The notes below the pieces were generated by a model, which worked only from the letters and a program-made list of their open reading frames with translations, was not told where the DNA came from and searched no databases. From positions 35,806 to 99,805 of the forward strand of contig JANYKR010000039.1 in the NCBI GenBank assembly GCA_025358155.1: a stretch of DNA of 64,000 bases. The letters are read 5' to 3'. Position numbers and translations under genes: made by a program. This document shows, in pieces, positions 35,390-43,981 of the stretch; position 1 is the first letter of the stretch, and every line of letters begins with the position of its first letter. Source of the DNA: Betaproteobacteria bacterium (GTDB lineage Bacteria; Pseudomonadota; Gammaproteobacteria; Burkholderiales; Burkholderiaceae_C).

Positions 35390-36180
35390 GGCGCAAAAAA
35401 GAACGCGAGCGCGGGCTCGGGCAGCGGGTCTGAGACAGCCAGCCGGCTGTGCACCACGCTGGCTTCGCCTGCACGCCTTGCAGTGGCCAGGGCCAGCCGC
35501 TGGTGGGCGCGGCGCGGCACGGCGTGCTGCTGCACGCGCAGGCTGTACAACACCGCCGCCTGGTCGCCCACGCTGAACGCACGCATCACCACCGCCTGGC
35601 TGCTGCTGGCGGCCGGCGACACGCCGGCAGCGGCAGGGACGGCAGTCTCAGCCAGTGCGGTTGTCGGGCCCAGCGAGGTCGGCGCGACCGCCGCAACTGC
35701 AGGCACCGTGAGCGCAGCGCTGCCGAGCAGCAGCAGATCGGGCCAGAACTCTGCTGCCAGGCCCGGGTGGTCTGCCGCATCGCCCACGCAGGGCACACGC
35801 AGCTGGCTGAGAAAGTCGTCGCGCGCCACCGGCACGGCGGCTTCTGGCTGGGCATCGGCGGCGGTTGAAGCAACCACCCACAGGCGGGTGAGCACGCCGT
35901 CAGCCAAATCGGCGAACACCCCGACGCAGCGGCCGTCATCGGTTTCATCGAGCACAGCCAGCGCCTGCGCCGACAGCAGCAAGTGGGGCAGGGCCGAGAG
36001 CACCAGCGGGTGGGTGGCAAACAGACCCAGCGCGTCGGTGCGGCCAAAGGTGGTGTGGCCGAAGGCCTCGACACGCAAGGTGTTGGCCACCGCGTCGGCT
36101 GCCGTGGCCTGGCCGACAAGCAGTGCCTTGAGCACCGCCATCAGGCCCGTCGGCGCCTGGGGTGCAAGCGCTGCGTTCAT
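35386..36180 (-). CDS. Protein of unknown function in the catabolic operon
   Basis: 264 residues from ATG 36180, overlapping both neighbours by four bases (ATGA upstream, GTGA downstream). I do not recognise the family. The N-terminal half (VLKALLVGQATAADAVANTL to LWVVAS) has the length and rhythm of an NTF2-like domain. The second half has an Ala/Pro/Thr-rich linker (about 150-190) and then VVMRAFSVGDQAAVLYSLRV. It may be a degenerate relative of the SnoaL-like proteins around it. No signal peptide is seen. The overlaps show that it is translated with the pathway. Confidence 0.65.
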   Translation of the reverse strand: MNAALAPQAPTGLMAVLKALLVGQATAADAVANTLRVEAFGHTTFGRTDALGLFATHPLVLSALPHLLLSAQALAVLDETDDGRCVGVFADLADGVLTRLWVVASTAADAQPEAAVPVARDDFLSQLRVPCVGDAADHPGLAAEFWPDLLLLGSAALTVPAVAAVAPTSLGPTTALAETAVPAAAGVSPAASSSQAVVMRAFSVGDQAAVLYSLRVQQHAVPRRAHQRLALATARRAGEASVVHSRLAVSDPLPEPALAFFFAP

Positions 36181-37283
36181 GCTGAGCTCCCCACCGGCAA
36201 CGAAGCGCCCGAACCGCCCTGCACTTGCCTCAACACCGCGAGTTCGTCGAACACCGTTTGGTCGCGCACGATGCGGCCGTTACGAAGCACGTAATGGCTG
36301 CTGCCCGCGACCAGAATCTCTCGGCCTGTCGGCGGCCCCCAAGGCCCCGCGCCGCTGTGCAGGCCGCAGGCTGACCAGCGCAGCGCAACGGCCACTTCGC
36401 CGTTGGGCAAAGGCCGCGCGGCCCAGTGTTCGATGGCCAGGTCAAAGCGGCTCAACTGGGCCCGCAACTGCATCAGACAACCCACCCAATAGCCCCGGCC
36501 CCAGCCGTTGCGGCCGGTGGGCCACGCCACCTCGATGCTGGGTGACACCTGGCTTGCGGCCTCGCCGTACAGGTCGTCGCACCAGGCGGCGTGCAGCAGA
36601 CGCGCCGGGCCGTGCGCCGGGTGTGTGCTGTCGGGCCAGGTTTGCGAGAAGCCGCGCACCTTGGCAATCCACTGCTGCCGCCAGGCGTGCCGGGCGGGGT
36701 CACCTTGGCGATCCGCTTCAGCCTGCGCCTGTGCCACGGCGGCCGGCGCATGCTGCATCTGCAGTGCCGCGCGGGCGTTGTCGCGGAACAGCCATTCTTC
36801 GACGATCAGGTTCTCACGCACCACGCAGTCGGCCACCGTGGTGGCCATTTGCGCGCGGCCGGTGGCCTGGCCGTACGCGGCGTCGGTGCCTTCGAGCGTG
36901 GAGCGGCTGGTGATGCGGTGCGATGAGTAAAACAGGCCTGGGGCGTCCTCGCTCCAGATCACGTCGTCGGCAATCACTTGTCGGTCTGCATACGCTGCCA
37001 GCGCACCCAAGGTGCCTTGCACGACATTCTCCAGCCCGCTGCTCGGGCCGTTCAAGGTGTGCATGACGCAGGCGTCGGCGTAGTGCGTGCGGCACAAGCC
37101 GACGTTTTTTTCTTCCCAGATGCGGTGGGTGCAGCGCACGATGTAGTCGACGATGTCGCTGTACACCGGCTCGAAGCCGACCAGCGCCTGGCGGCGGGGA
37201 CGCAACGCCAAGAGTTCGGTGGCGGTGCGGCCGGCCGGTGAACGCACCTCGGGCAATTGGTCCCAGGACTGTGGGGGCGTCAT
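36177..37283 (-). CDS. Two-domain SnoaL/NTF2-like protein, subfamily 1
   Basis: 368 residues from ATG 37283 (MTPPQSWDQLP). It shares with the genes starting at 27207 and 39749 the blocks YSDIVDYIVRCTHRIWEEKN, LFYSSHRITS, ATGRAQMATTVADCVV and EEWLFRDNARAA in the first NTF2-like half. The second half (from about residue 215) contains WPTGRNGWGRGYWVGC and ends in VRDQTVFDELAVL. The catalytic role is unknown. It lies 58 bases downstream of the GH1 gene and overlaps the unknown gene after it. Confidence 0.82.
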   Translation of the reverse strand: MTPPQSWDQLPEVRSPAGRTATELLALRPRRQALVGFEPVYSDIVDYIVRCTHRIWEEKNVGLCRTHYADACVMHTLNGPSSGLENVVQGTLGALAAYADRQVIADDVIWSEDAPGLFYSSHRITSRSTLEGTDAAYGQATGRAQMATTVADCVVRENLIVEEWLFRDNARAALQMQHAPAAVAQAQAEADRQGDPARHAWRQQWIAKVRGFSQTWPDSTHPAHGPARLLHAAWCDDLYGEAASQVSPSIEVAWPTGRNGWGRGYWVGCLMQLRAQLSRFDLAIEHWAARPLPNGEVAVALRWSACGLHSGAGPWGPPTGREILVAGSSHYVLRNGRIVRDQTVFDELAVLRQVQGGSGASLPVGSSA

Positions 37284-37341
37284 AAGTTGCACCGCGCGCG
37301 GCACCTTTCGGGTTGGATGATCAGCGGCGGCATGGGCGCGC

Positions 37342-38655
37342 TCATGCCCACGGACGGTTGCGTCGCAGGTTGCGCACGAGGCTTCCGTAGGCATTGAGGC
37401 TGGGTTTGGGCGTCCTCACGAAGGTCTTGCGATCGACCGCCACGAGCCCGAAGCGCGGGACATAGCCCGACGACCATTCGAAGTTGTCGAGCAAGCTCCA
37501 GTGCAGGTAGCCCTGCACCGGGAGGCCTGCGGCGATCTCGGCCTCCAGACCGCCGATGGCCGAGCGCAGGTGCTGGATGCGCTGCGCGTCGTCGTTTGTG
37601 TTGTTGCCGTGCTCCGTGACGAAGATCGGCACCTTGGCGTGTGTGTAGGCCTCGCGCACCACGGCAGCCAAGGCGCCGGGTGGGGTGGGATAGCCGAACA
37701 TGTCCTTCATCGCATCAGCGGGTGCGGGCAGGTAGTCCCCGGCGCCGGTTTCGAATTTGTTGTAGGTCTGCACACCCAGGAAGTCGTCGCTCGATGCTGC
37801 CGCGTAAAACGGCGCCCGTGCCTCGGCAAAGATGCGTCGGTACAGCGCCTCGCCGCCGGTACCCGGCGTCAGTTCCTGCAGGGCCAGCGTCATGCCGACG
37901 CGGGCATGGGGAATCGCCGCCTTGATCGCGTCCCGGCCCTTGGCGTGCGCGGCCAGGCAGACGTCACGCACCTTGAAGCTGTCGCCAAGAAAGTACATGT
38001 GGAAACGGTCGGACCCGACAGCCCGCGCCGCCGCTGCACGCAACCCCGGCTCTGCGGCCCAGGGCTTGCGCTGCAAAACCTTTGACGTGACCTGCGCGTT
38101 CGGTTCGTTCATCGTGCAGAACCAGTCGACGACGCCTGAGAGCGTACGCGCGGTGGCTTCGGCGTAGCGCGCAAATCGGTCAACTACCGCAAAGTCTTCC
38201 CATCCGCCCATGGCGGCGACCCAGCGCGGGCTGCTGAAGTGGTGCAGCGTGACCACAGGGGTGATGCCCGCCTCCAGGCAGGCCACGCAGATGCGTCGGT
38301 AGTGGGCAAGCGCAGCGTCGGAGAACTCCCCCGGTTCTGGCTCGATGCGCGCCCATTCAACCGAGAATCGATAGCTGTTGAGCCCTGCCGACCGGATCAG
38401 CGCAATGTCCTCACGCCAACGACTCAAGCTGTCACAGGCGTCGCCTGAGGGTTCCTTGAAGTACGTGCCGGGCACATGCTCCATGACCCAGTAATCGCTG
38501 TTGACATTGCCGCCTTCGATCTGGTGGCCAGCGGTGGCCACACCCCAAAGAAAGCGAGGACTCGCGCCAACCCGGGTGCGAGCGAGCGCGGGAGTGCTTG
38601 CGACCCCGACCCCGGCCAACAAGGCGACACGGCGGTCGAAACCCGCCGGTGTCAT
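37342..38655 (-). CDS. Exported GH1 beta-glycosidase
   Basis: 437 residues from ATG 38655, overlapping the SnoaL-like stop (ATGA). The N-terminus FDRRVALLAGVGVASTPALAR has a twin-arginine and a hydrophobic stretch, so Tat export is likely. GH1 features are FLWGVATAGHQIEGGN, YRFSVEWARIEPEPG and the acid/base in TMNEPNA (Glu184). The nucleophile segment is VTEHGNNT (Glu348) where most GH1 enzymes have TENG. LHWSLLDNFEWSSGY closes the site. It probably cleaves a beta-glycoside in the periplasm. The open frame extends far upstream of 38655 but only mirrors the next gene. Confidence 0.93.
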   Translation of the reverse strand: MTPAGFDRRVALLAGVGVASTPALARTRVGASPRFLWGVATAGHQIEGGNVNSDYWVMEHVPGTYFKEPSGDACDSLSRWREDIALIRSAGLNSYRFSVEWARIEPEPGEFSDAALAHYRRICVACLEAGITPVVTLHHFSSPRWVAAMGGWEDFAVVDRFARYAEATARTLSGVVDWFCTMNEPNAQVTSKVLQRKPWAAEPGLRAAAARAVGSDRFHMYFLGDSFKVRDVCLAAHAKGRDAIKAAIPHARVGMTLALQELTPGTGGEALYRRIFAEARAPFYAAASSDDFLGVQTYNKFETGAGDYLPAPADAMKDMFGYPTPPGALAAVVREAYTHAKVPIFVTEHGNNTNDDAQRIQHLRSAIGGLEAEIAAGLPVQGYLHWSLLDNFEWSSGYVPRFGLVAVDRKTFVRTPKPSLNAYGSLVRNLRRNRPWA

Positions 38656-39749
38656 GCGCGGTACGCCTGCACCAAAGCGCCGATCTCGTCGAAGATCATC
38701 CAGTGCTCGACCACCCGTGCGCCGCACAGGCGCAGGTGGCTCATGCCCATCAGCGCGACAGGCTTGTGCTCGGGGCACGCCCCCAGCAGCGAGCCGGCGC
38801 GGCTGGTGCCTTCCAGCCGCCAGCGCACGGCCACGATCACGCCGTCGGTCTCGTCGGAGTGGCACACATGCTCGACATGCATGGTGGCGTCGGGCAGGGC
38901 GGCCATGATCATCAGCATCAGCGCCGCCTGGTTGCGCAAGCCGGCGGCCACGCGGCCACCGCCGGCGTGGCAGATGGAATCGGTGCTGAAATACAACGCC
39001 AGGCGGTCCAGCCGGCGCTGGTTCCAGAGCTGGTCGAACATCACCCGCGCCCAGGCTTCGACGCTGTCGTCGGCCAGCGCCAACGGCAGGCGCGGCGCCT
39101 GGCCCAGCAGGGCGGTGTGCGGTGAATTGACACGCTGATCGACCGGCGCGCGGGCGGCCACCTGGCGCGCCACTTCGTTTGCATCCAGCCCCAGTTGACG
39201 CACCATGGCGCCGTTGTCGCGCACCAGCCATTCGGTGTGCACGACATTGCCTCGGGTCACGCAGTCGGCCACAAAGTGGACAGCGATGCGCTTGCCGGTG
39301 GCCGGCCCCCAGCCCGAAGGCCCGCGGTTGGTCGAGCGACTGAAGCCCAGGTGCGAGCTGTAGTAGCCTGCGCTGTCGTCACCGCTCCAGGCCACGTTCA
39401 GGTGGTGCAGTTCGCCGTCTGGAAAGGCATTGAGCGTTGACACTGTCGAGGCGACCACTTCTTCAACCGAGCGCACCACGCCGTAAGACGAGTAAATGGT
39501 GCAGGCGTGGTCATAGGTCTCGTAGATGCGCCCCACCGCGCGGTCGACCCAGATCTCCTCGGTGATGCGGACGATGAAGTCGACGATGTCGGCATAGCCC
39601 TCGTCGAAGCCCGCCATGGGCTGCAAGCGGGCCGGCTTGACAGCGCGCAAGACCTGGGGGTCGACTTGCCGCACCCGAGTGACCTGCGGGCGCGGCGGCA
39701 AGTTGAACGGCAGCTCATCGAGCCTTGGGTTGGGGCGTGCTTCAGTCAT
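38652..39749 (-). CDS. Two-domain SnoaL/NTF2-like protein, subfamily 1
   Basis: 365 residues, first gene of the long minus-strand run and divergent from TonB receptor 1. The first half has YADIVDFIVRITEEIWVDRA, YYSSHLGFSRSTN, ATGKRIAVHFVADCV and HTEWLVRDNGAM. The second half has VMFDQLWNQRRLDRLALYFS, MHVEHVCHSDE and VVEHWMIFDEIGALVQ. The NTF2-like fold is likely for both. It is the closest subfamily 1 gene to a LacI-type operator (site about 44 bases upstream of its start), so it is expected to be strongly regulated by the inducer. The activity is unknown. Confidence 0.83.
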   Translation of the reverse strand: MTEARPNPRLDELPFNLPPRPQVTRVRQVDPQVLRAVKPARLQPMAGFDEGYADIVDFIVRITEEIWVDRAVGRIYETYDHACTIYSSYGVVRSVEEVVASTVSTLNAFPDGELHHLNVAWSGDDSAGYYSSHLGFSRSTNRGPSGWGPATGKRIAVHFVADCVTRGNVVHTEWLVRDNGAMVRQLGLDANEVARQVAARAPVDQRVNSPHTALLGQAPRLPLALADDSVEAWARVMFDQLWNQRRLDRLALYFSTDSICHAGGGRVAAGLRNQAALMLMIMAALPDATMHVEHVCHSDETDGVIVAVRWRLEGTSRAGSLLGACPEHKPVALMGMSHLRLCGARVVEHWMIFDEIGALVQAYRA

Positions 39750-39792
39750 GCGGCAAGGGCTGCGAAAAAATCATCAGGCGGGATGCATGGGG

Positions 39793-39808
39793 ATGCATAC
39801 GGGTGCAA
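39793..39808. promoter_or_regulatory. LacI-type operator 1 in SnoaL / TonB divergent promoter
   Basis: ATGCATAC|GGGTGCAA has half-sites TGCA and TGCA around a central CpG. It aligns base by base with the more perfect site at 43900-43919. It lies 44 bases upstream of the SnoaL-like start (minus) and about 125 bases upstream of TonB receptor 1 (plus). A further half-site CGTATGCAA lies at 39882-39890. The central CG is typical of operators of LacI-family proteins. Confidence 0.55.
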
Positions 39809-39933
39809 AGTGTAGCCAATGCTGGCCCTGCATTGGGTCATTTTGATTAGGGTTAGCAGCAATGACTTGCAGCGGTGAATTCGTATGCAATGCTGCTACC
39901 TGAAAGTCCCGCCAACGACCTCCTGGAGGATCC

Positions 39934-42666
39934 ATGACTGTCCGTTTGAGCCCCCCCAGCCGATTTCGGTTGCTGTTGTTGTCTTCTGCCGTGCTCAGCA
40001 CCTTTGCTGTTGCGCCCCCGGCCAACGCTCAAGACACCCCCAAAGCCGGTGACAAGCCCGACCCGGAGGTGATCGTCATTACCGCGCAGCGCCGCTTCGA
40101 GCCGCTGCAGGAGGTGCCGCTGTCGGTGTCTGCAATTTCGGGCAGCCAGCTCAAGAACGCCAACGTCACCACGGCCGACCGGCTTGAGCAGCTTGTGCCC
40201 GGCCTGCGCATGGGGCGTTCGGGGTCGGACCTGCGGCCCGCCATGCGCGGCACCTACACCGAAAACGTGTCGGCCAACGGTGACCCGCGGTTTGGCATTT
40301 ATGTGGACGATATCTACCAGTCGCGCACCAGCCAGGTTCCGCCCATCGTCGACCTCGCTCGCGTCGAGGTGCAAAAGGGCCCGCAAGGCACGCTGTACGG
40401 TCGCAACAGCTTTGGCGGCAACATCGTTTTCCACTCCGCCGCGCCAACCGACAAGTTCGAAGGCGGCATCGACCTGTTGGCGAGCAACTTCAGCCACACC
40501 CGCGCCGAAGGCTTCGTGAACATGCCGATCGCCGATGGCATTGCGCTGCGCGTGGCAGGCTTGGCGGAGAGCTCCAAGGGCTACGTCAAGAACATCGGCA
40601 CGGGCAACGACTACGGTGGCGAGACGCAAAAGTTCATCCGCGGCACGCTGCGCATCGACCCGGCCTCGGTGCCGGGGCTGAGGGTAGACGTGCGCGCGTC
40701 CTACCTCGATCTTGGCGGTCAGGGCCTGGGCGGTTTTGGCTACAAGATCCTGGGCACGCTGGTTGACCCCAGCTTGATCCGCACACCCGGCAGCCCGTTG
40801 ACCTACAACGGCGTCACCTACCAGTTGCCCAACGGCTTCAACGGCAACAGCTGGACGGGTACGGGCTACCCCATCGACACCCGGTTTCGGGATGGCATTC
40901 CGGATGTCAATGGCGCCGACATCGGCATCCCCACCAACAGCGACCCCTACAAGGTCAACTACGCGGGCAACATCTTCCGCAAGGGCTCGCAGCAGCAGTA
41001 CGGCGCAACCGTCAGCTACGACGTCGGGTCGGTGCGGCTGCGTTCCATCACCAGCTACACCGATTTCGATCTGATCCGCACGGGCGGCAGCCTGACGCCG
41101 GTGCTGCTGAATTACGCGTATGCCCAGACCCTGACCAAGACCATCACGCAAGAACTGCAGATCTTGTCGAATGACGACGAAAAGACGCCGCTGAACTGGA
41201 TTGTTGGCGGCTACTACTTCAATGACACGGCAAGCGACCGCAGTACCGTCATCACCGACCGCAGCTACGTCACCGCCACGGCGCCGGTGGGGCAGCAGTA
41301 CTACCCCTTCGGCTTCAGCTACCTGCCTTCAGGGACCGGCTTCAACCAGACATCCACGGGCGACACCTTCAGCGCAAATCAGCAAAAGACGCGCTCGCTT
41401 GCGGCCTATGGCCAACTGTCCTACACCTTGTTTGACAAGCTGACCTTGACAGGGGGGGTGCGCCACACCCGCGATGAGAAAGATGTTCTGGCATCACGCT
41501 TCAACAAGAGCTTGGCCGGGAGTTACTTCAATCTCAGCATCAATGATCCGGTTGACTACCGCTGCGGTGGCTTTGTGGCCGCCAATACGGCTACGGTTGC
41601 CGGGCCAACGGCCACGGTGGCGGACGCCTACAACTTTGTGTGCGCCAACAACAGCATCAGCTATTCCACCTACCGCCTTGCGGCGGACTACAAGCTCGAC
41701 CGTGATCACATGGTGTATGCGAGCTATTCAACAGGCATACACGCCGGCGGCTTCAACACCGGGGCGGTCAACGTCAATGGCGTGCCAACCTTGCTGCCTT
41801 TTGCGCCCGAGAAGGTCAGGGCCTTCGAGGTGGGATCAAAGAACACCTTCCTCAACCGGATGGTGACCTTGAATGCCGCTGCCTATGTCAACGACTACAC
41901 CGACTTGCACGCGCAGACCTCGATTCCCAACCCCAATGCCCCCCTGACCAGCGTGATCGCGCTGGTTCAGAACATCGGCAAGGACCGCGCGGTTGGTTTT
42001 GACCTGGACGCTGTGATTCGGCCCGCCAAAGACCTGCGCATGACGCTGGCCTACAACTGGTTGGACGCCAAGCAGCTCGACTACGCCGTCAACACCTTCA
42101 ACTACGGTGGCGGTGCCAGCCTCTGTGGTGTCACGCCGAGCTGCATCGCGGCCACGGGTGAAGCCAACACCGTGCAAGGCACCCCGTTCCCGAATGCGCG
42201 AACCGATCCGAACCGGTTCATCCCTGTGCTCGATGCCAACGGCGCGCAAATCGTCGTGGGCGGTGTGCCTCAGGTTCGCTACGTCATTGCCGGTACCGGG
42301 CGCGACGGCACCAAGTACACCTCGCGCAAGGCCTTCTCGCCCAAGCAGACGTTCCAGATCGGCTTTGCCTATGACTTCTCCTTGGGCAGTGCCGGCACGC
42401 TGACGCCAGAAGTCCAGACCTACTACAACTCTGGCTACATCCTGACCGATCTGACACCCGACTACGGCAACAACCCTGCCTACACCAAGACCGATCTGCG
42501 GCTGACCTACCGCAATGCGGATGGCAAGTTCAGCCTGCAGGCCTTTGTCAACAACCTCGAAGACAAGGCCATCATCACCCGTGCCGTCTACACCAACCAC
42601 CGTGCCCTGTTGGTGAACTACGCGCCGCCGCGCAGTTTCGGTCTGAATATGGGTTATCGCTTCTAA
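39934..42666 (+). CDS. TonB-dependent outer-membrane receptor 1
   Basis: 910 residues from ATG 39934, with GGAGGA upstream. The signal peptide is LLLLSSAVLSTFAVAPPANA. The TonB-box-like start of the mature part is EVIVITAQRR and the plug domain contains VPLSVSAISGSQL and GRSGSDLRPAMRGTYTEN. The barrel ends in GLNMGYRF with the terminal aromatic residue needed for assembly. It takes up a large or scarce ligand across the outer membrane with energy from TonB. The plug is similar to receptor 2, and the context points to a glycoside or plant compound rather than a siderophore. It converges with the next SnoaL gene with only eight bases between stops. Confidence 0.95.
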   Translation: MTVRLSPPSRFRLLLLSSAVLSTFAVAPPANAQDTPKAGDKPDPEVIVITAQRRFEPLQEVPLSVSAISGSQLKNANVTTADRLEQLVPGLRMGRSGSDLRPAMRGTYTENVSANGDPRFGIYVDDIYQSRTSQVPPIVDLARVEVQKGPQGTLYGRNSFGGNIVFHSAAPTDKFEGGIDLLASNFSHTRAEGFVNMPIADGIALRVAGLAESSKGYVKNIGTGNDYGGETQKFIRGTLRIDPASVPGLRVDVRASYLDLGGQGLGGFGYKILGTLVDPSLIRTPGSPLTYNGVTYQLPNGFNGNSWTGTGYPIDTRFRDGIPDVNGADIGIPTNSDPYKVNYAGNIFRKGSQQQYGATVSYDVGSVRLRSITSYTDFDLIRTGGSLTPVLLNYAYAQTLTKTITQELQILSNDDEKTPLNWIVGGYYFNDTASDRSTVITDRSYVTATAPVGQQYYPFGFSYLPSGTGFNQTSTGDTFSANQQKTRSLAAYGQLSYTLFDKLTLTGGVRHTRDEKDVLASRFNKSLAGSYFNLSINDPVDYRCGGFVAANTATVAGPTATVADAYNFVCANNSISYSTYRLAADYKLDRDHMVYASYSTGIHAGGFNTGAVNVNGVPTLLPFAPEKVRAFEVGSKNTFLNRMVTLNAAAYVNDYTDLHAQTSIPNPNAPLTSVIALVQNIGKDRAVGFDLDAVIRPAKDLRMTLAYNWLDAKQLDYAVNTFNYGGGASLCGVTPSCIAATGEANTVQGTPFPNARTDPNRFIPVLDANGAQIVVGGVPQVRYVIAGTGRDGTKYTSRKAFSPKQTFQIGFAYDFSLGSAGTLTPEVQTYYNSGYILTDLTPDYGNNPAYTKTDLRLTYRNADGKFSLQAFVNNLEDKAIITRAVYTNHRALLVNYAPPRSFGLNMGYRF

Positions 42667-42674
42667 ACACCGCG

Positions 42675-43742
42675 CTAACCATCGCGCAGGCGGGCCAACA
42701 GGTCAACGTCCATCTGCAGCATCAAGTGCGGCAGGTCGATCAAGACCCAGTTCTCGGTCAGCAGCGTGCCGTCGTTGCGCCACCAGTCCATCACGCGCAT
42801 GTTGATGGGCTCGCCGGTGGCCTTGACGCCCAGGTAGTCGCCCAGGAAAGTGCCACGCACGCTGGGCCAGCCGGTCGAGCCCACGTAAGCCCCTTCGGCG
42901 ACGCGCGCGCGGTGGCCGCGCGGCAAGTGGTGGGGGCTGCCACGGTCAGGAAAGGCGTGCAGGAACGGCGCCTGGTGGTGGCGCTGGAAGCCGCCCACGC
43001 CACGCATGCTGCCGATGCCGCCGGGCCCGTACCACATCATGTTCGGATGCCAGTAGCGCGGCATGTCCATCGAGTCGAGGTTCTTGCCGTCAAAGCGCCA
43101 CAGCCCGGTGAACATCTCCAGCGTCAGCCGCATGCTTTCGAGCCCCAGCGCCGGGTCGGTGGGGCCTAGCAGCAAGCCGTCGTGCGGGGCCGGGCCGGGT
43201 ACCAGCCATTCGAGCCCGCTGCTGGGCGGCAGGATACGGCGCCCGGCCTGGCGCGCCAGATCGACGATGTCCAGCAACACCCGCGCCTCGGTGATCCGGC
43301 CCACGCCGTCGGGGCCTGGTTGCCAGCGGTAGAACTCACCAAAGCGCAAGGCTGCCGGCTCGCCGGTAGCCGGAATGCCCAGCCACGGCTGCTTGAAAGT
43401 GCCCAGGTAGTGGCCGGTGGTCGTGACCCACCACCCCTCACCGCGCAACTCGGGCGGTGCATGGCCCACCACGCCGGGCGGCGGGCTGATCCATTCGCCG
43501 CCGAAGAACAGGTCGGTGCGGCGCTCGAGGTCTGGAAACGCCGCCTGCAGCGGCGCGTAGAACTGCTCAGACACTGCCGCAGGCCCGACCAGCTCGTTGA
43601 AGGGATGCGACACAAACCAGGACGCATCGGGCGCCAGCTGGTCGCGTAGCGCTGCGGCCGCGTCGGGGCCGGGCAGCCGCTGCAACAGGCGCCAGACATC
43701 GCACTTCATTTGTGCCAGCGTGGAATCGGGTTTGCTTGTCAT
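42675..43742 (-). CDS. Two-domain SnoaL/NTF2-like protein, subfamily 2
   Basis: 355 residues from ATG 43742 (MTSKPDSTLAQ). It matches the protein starting at 33879 along its length: [63 protein letters not shown] and LHAFPDRG. It stands alone between two TonB receptor genes, convergent with the first and divergent from the second. A separate copy under its own LacI-type operator suggests that it acts early or is needed in high amount. The activity is unknown. Confidence 0.83.
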   Translation of the reverse strand: MTSKPDSTLAQMKCDVWRLLQRLPGPDAAAALRDQLAPDASWFVSHPFNELVGPAAVSEQFYAPLQAAFPDLERRTDLFFGGEWISPPPGVVGHAPPELRGEGWWVTTTGHYLGTFKQPWLGIPATGEPAALRFGEFYRWQPGPDGVGRITEARVLLDIVDLARQAGRRILPPSSGLEWLVPGPAPHDGLLLGPTDPALGLESMRLTLEMFTGLWRFDGKNLDSMDMPRYWHPNMMWYGPGGIGSMRGVGGFQRHHQAPFLHAFPDRGSPHHLPRGHRARVAEGAYVGSTGWPSVRGTFLGDYLGVKATGEPINMRVMDWWRNDGTLLTENWVLIDLPHLMLQMDVDLLARLRDG

Positions 43743-43899
43743 CGCTTGGGGGTCGGTTGCAGGTTCGGGATTGAGGCATGCGGCATGCGGCTTGCGGCTG
43801 TCAGCTGCATGGATCGTGCATCCATTGCGTGCGTCCGCTTGTCGGCGCAAAGCCACACGGCAGCGAGCTCAGGGTTTCTAGCAAGTCGATTTTGCGCGG

Positions 43900-43919
43900 G
43901 ATTGCATACGCTTGCAATC
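43900..43919. promoter_or_regulatory. LacI-type operator 2 upstream of TonB receptor 2
   Basis: GATTGCATAC|GCTTGCAATC has perfect 7-base arms (GATTGCA / TGCAATC) and a central CpG. It sits 62 bases upstream of the receptor 2 start and about 157 bases upstream of the divergent SnoaL-like start. The shared core with operator 1 is TGCATACGnnTGCAA. The form is that of a PurR/LacI-type palindrome. Confidence 0.65.
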
Positions 43920-43981
43920 TTGCCGGCCCAGCGCCGCGCACTCTCAACCCCACTCTGCGCTGTGGCGCCCGGAGAATGACG

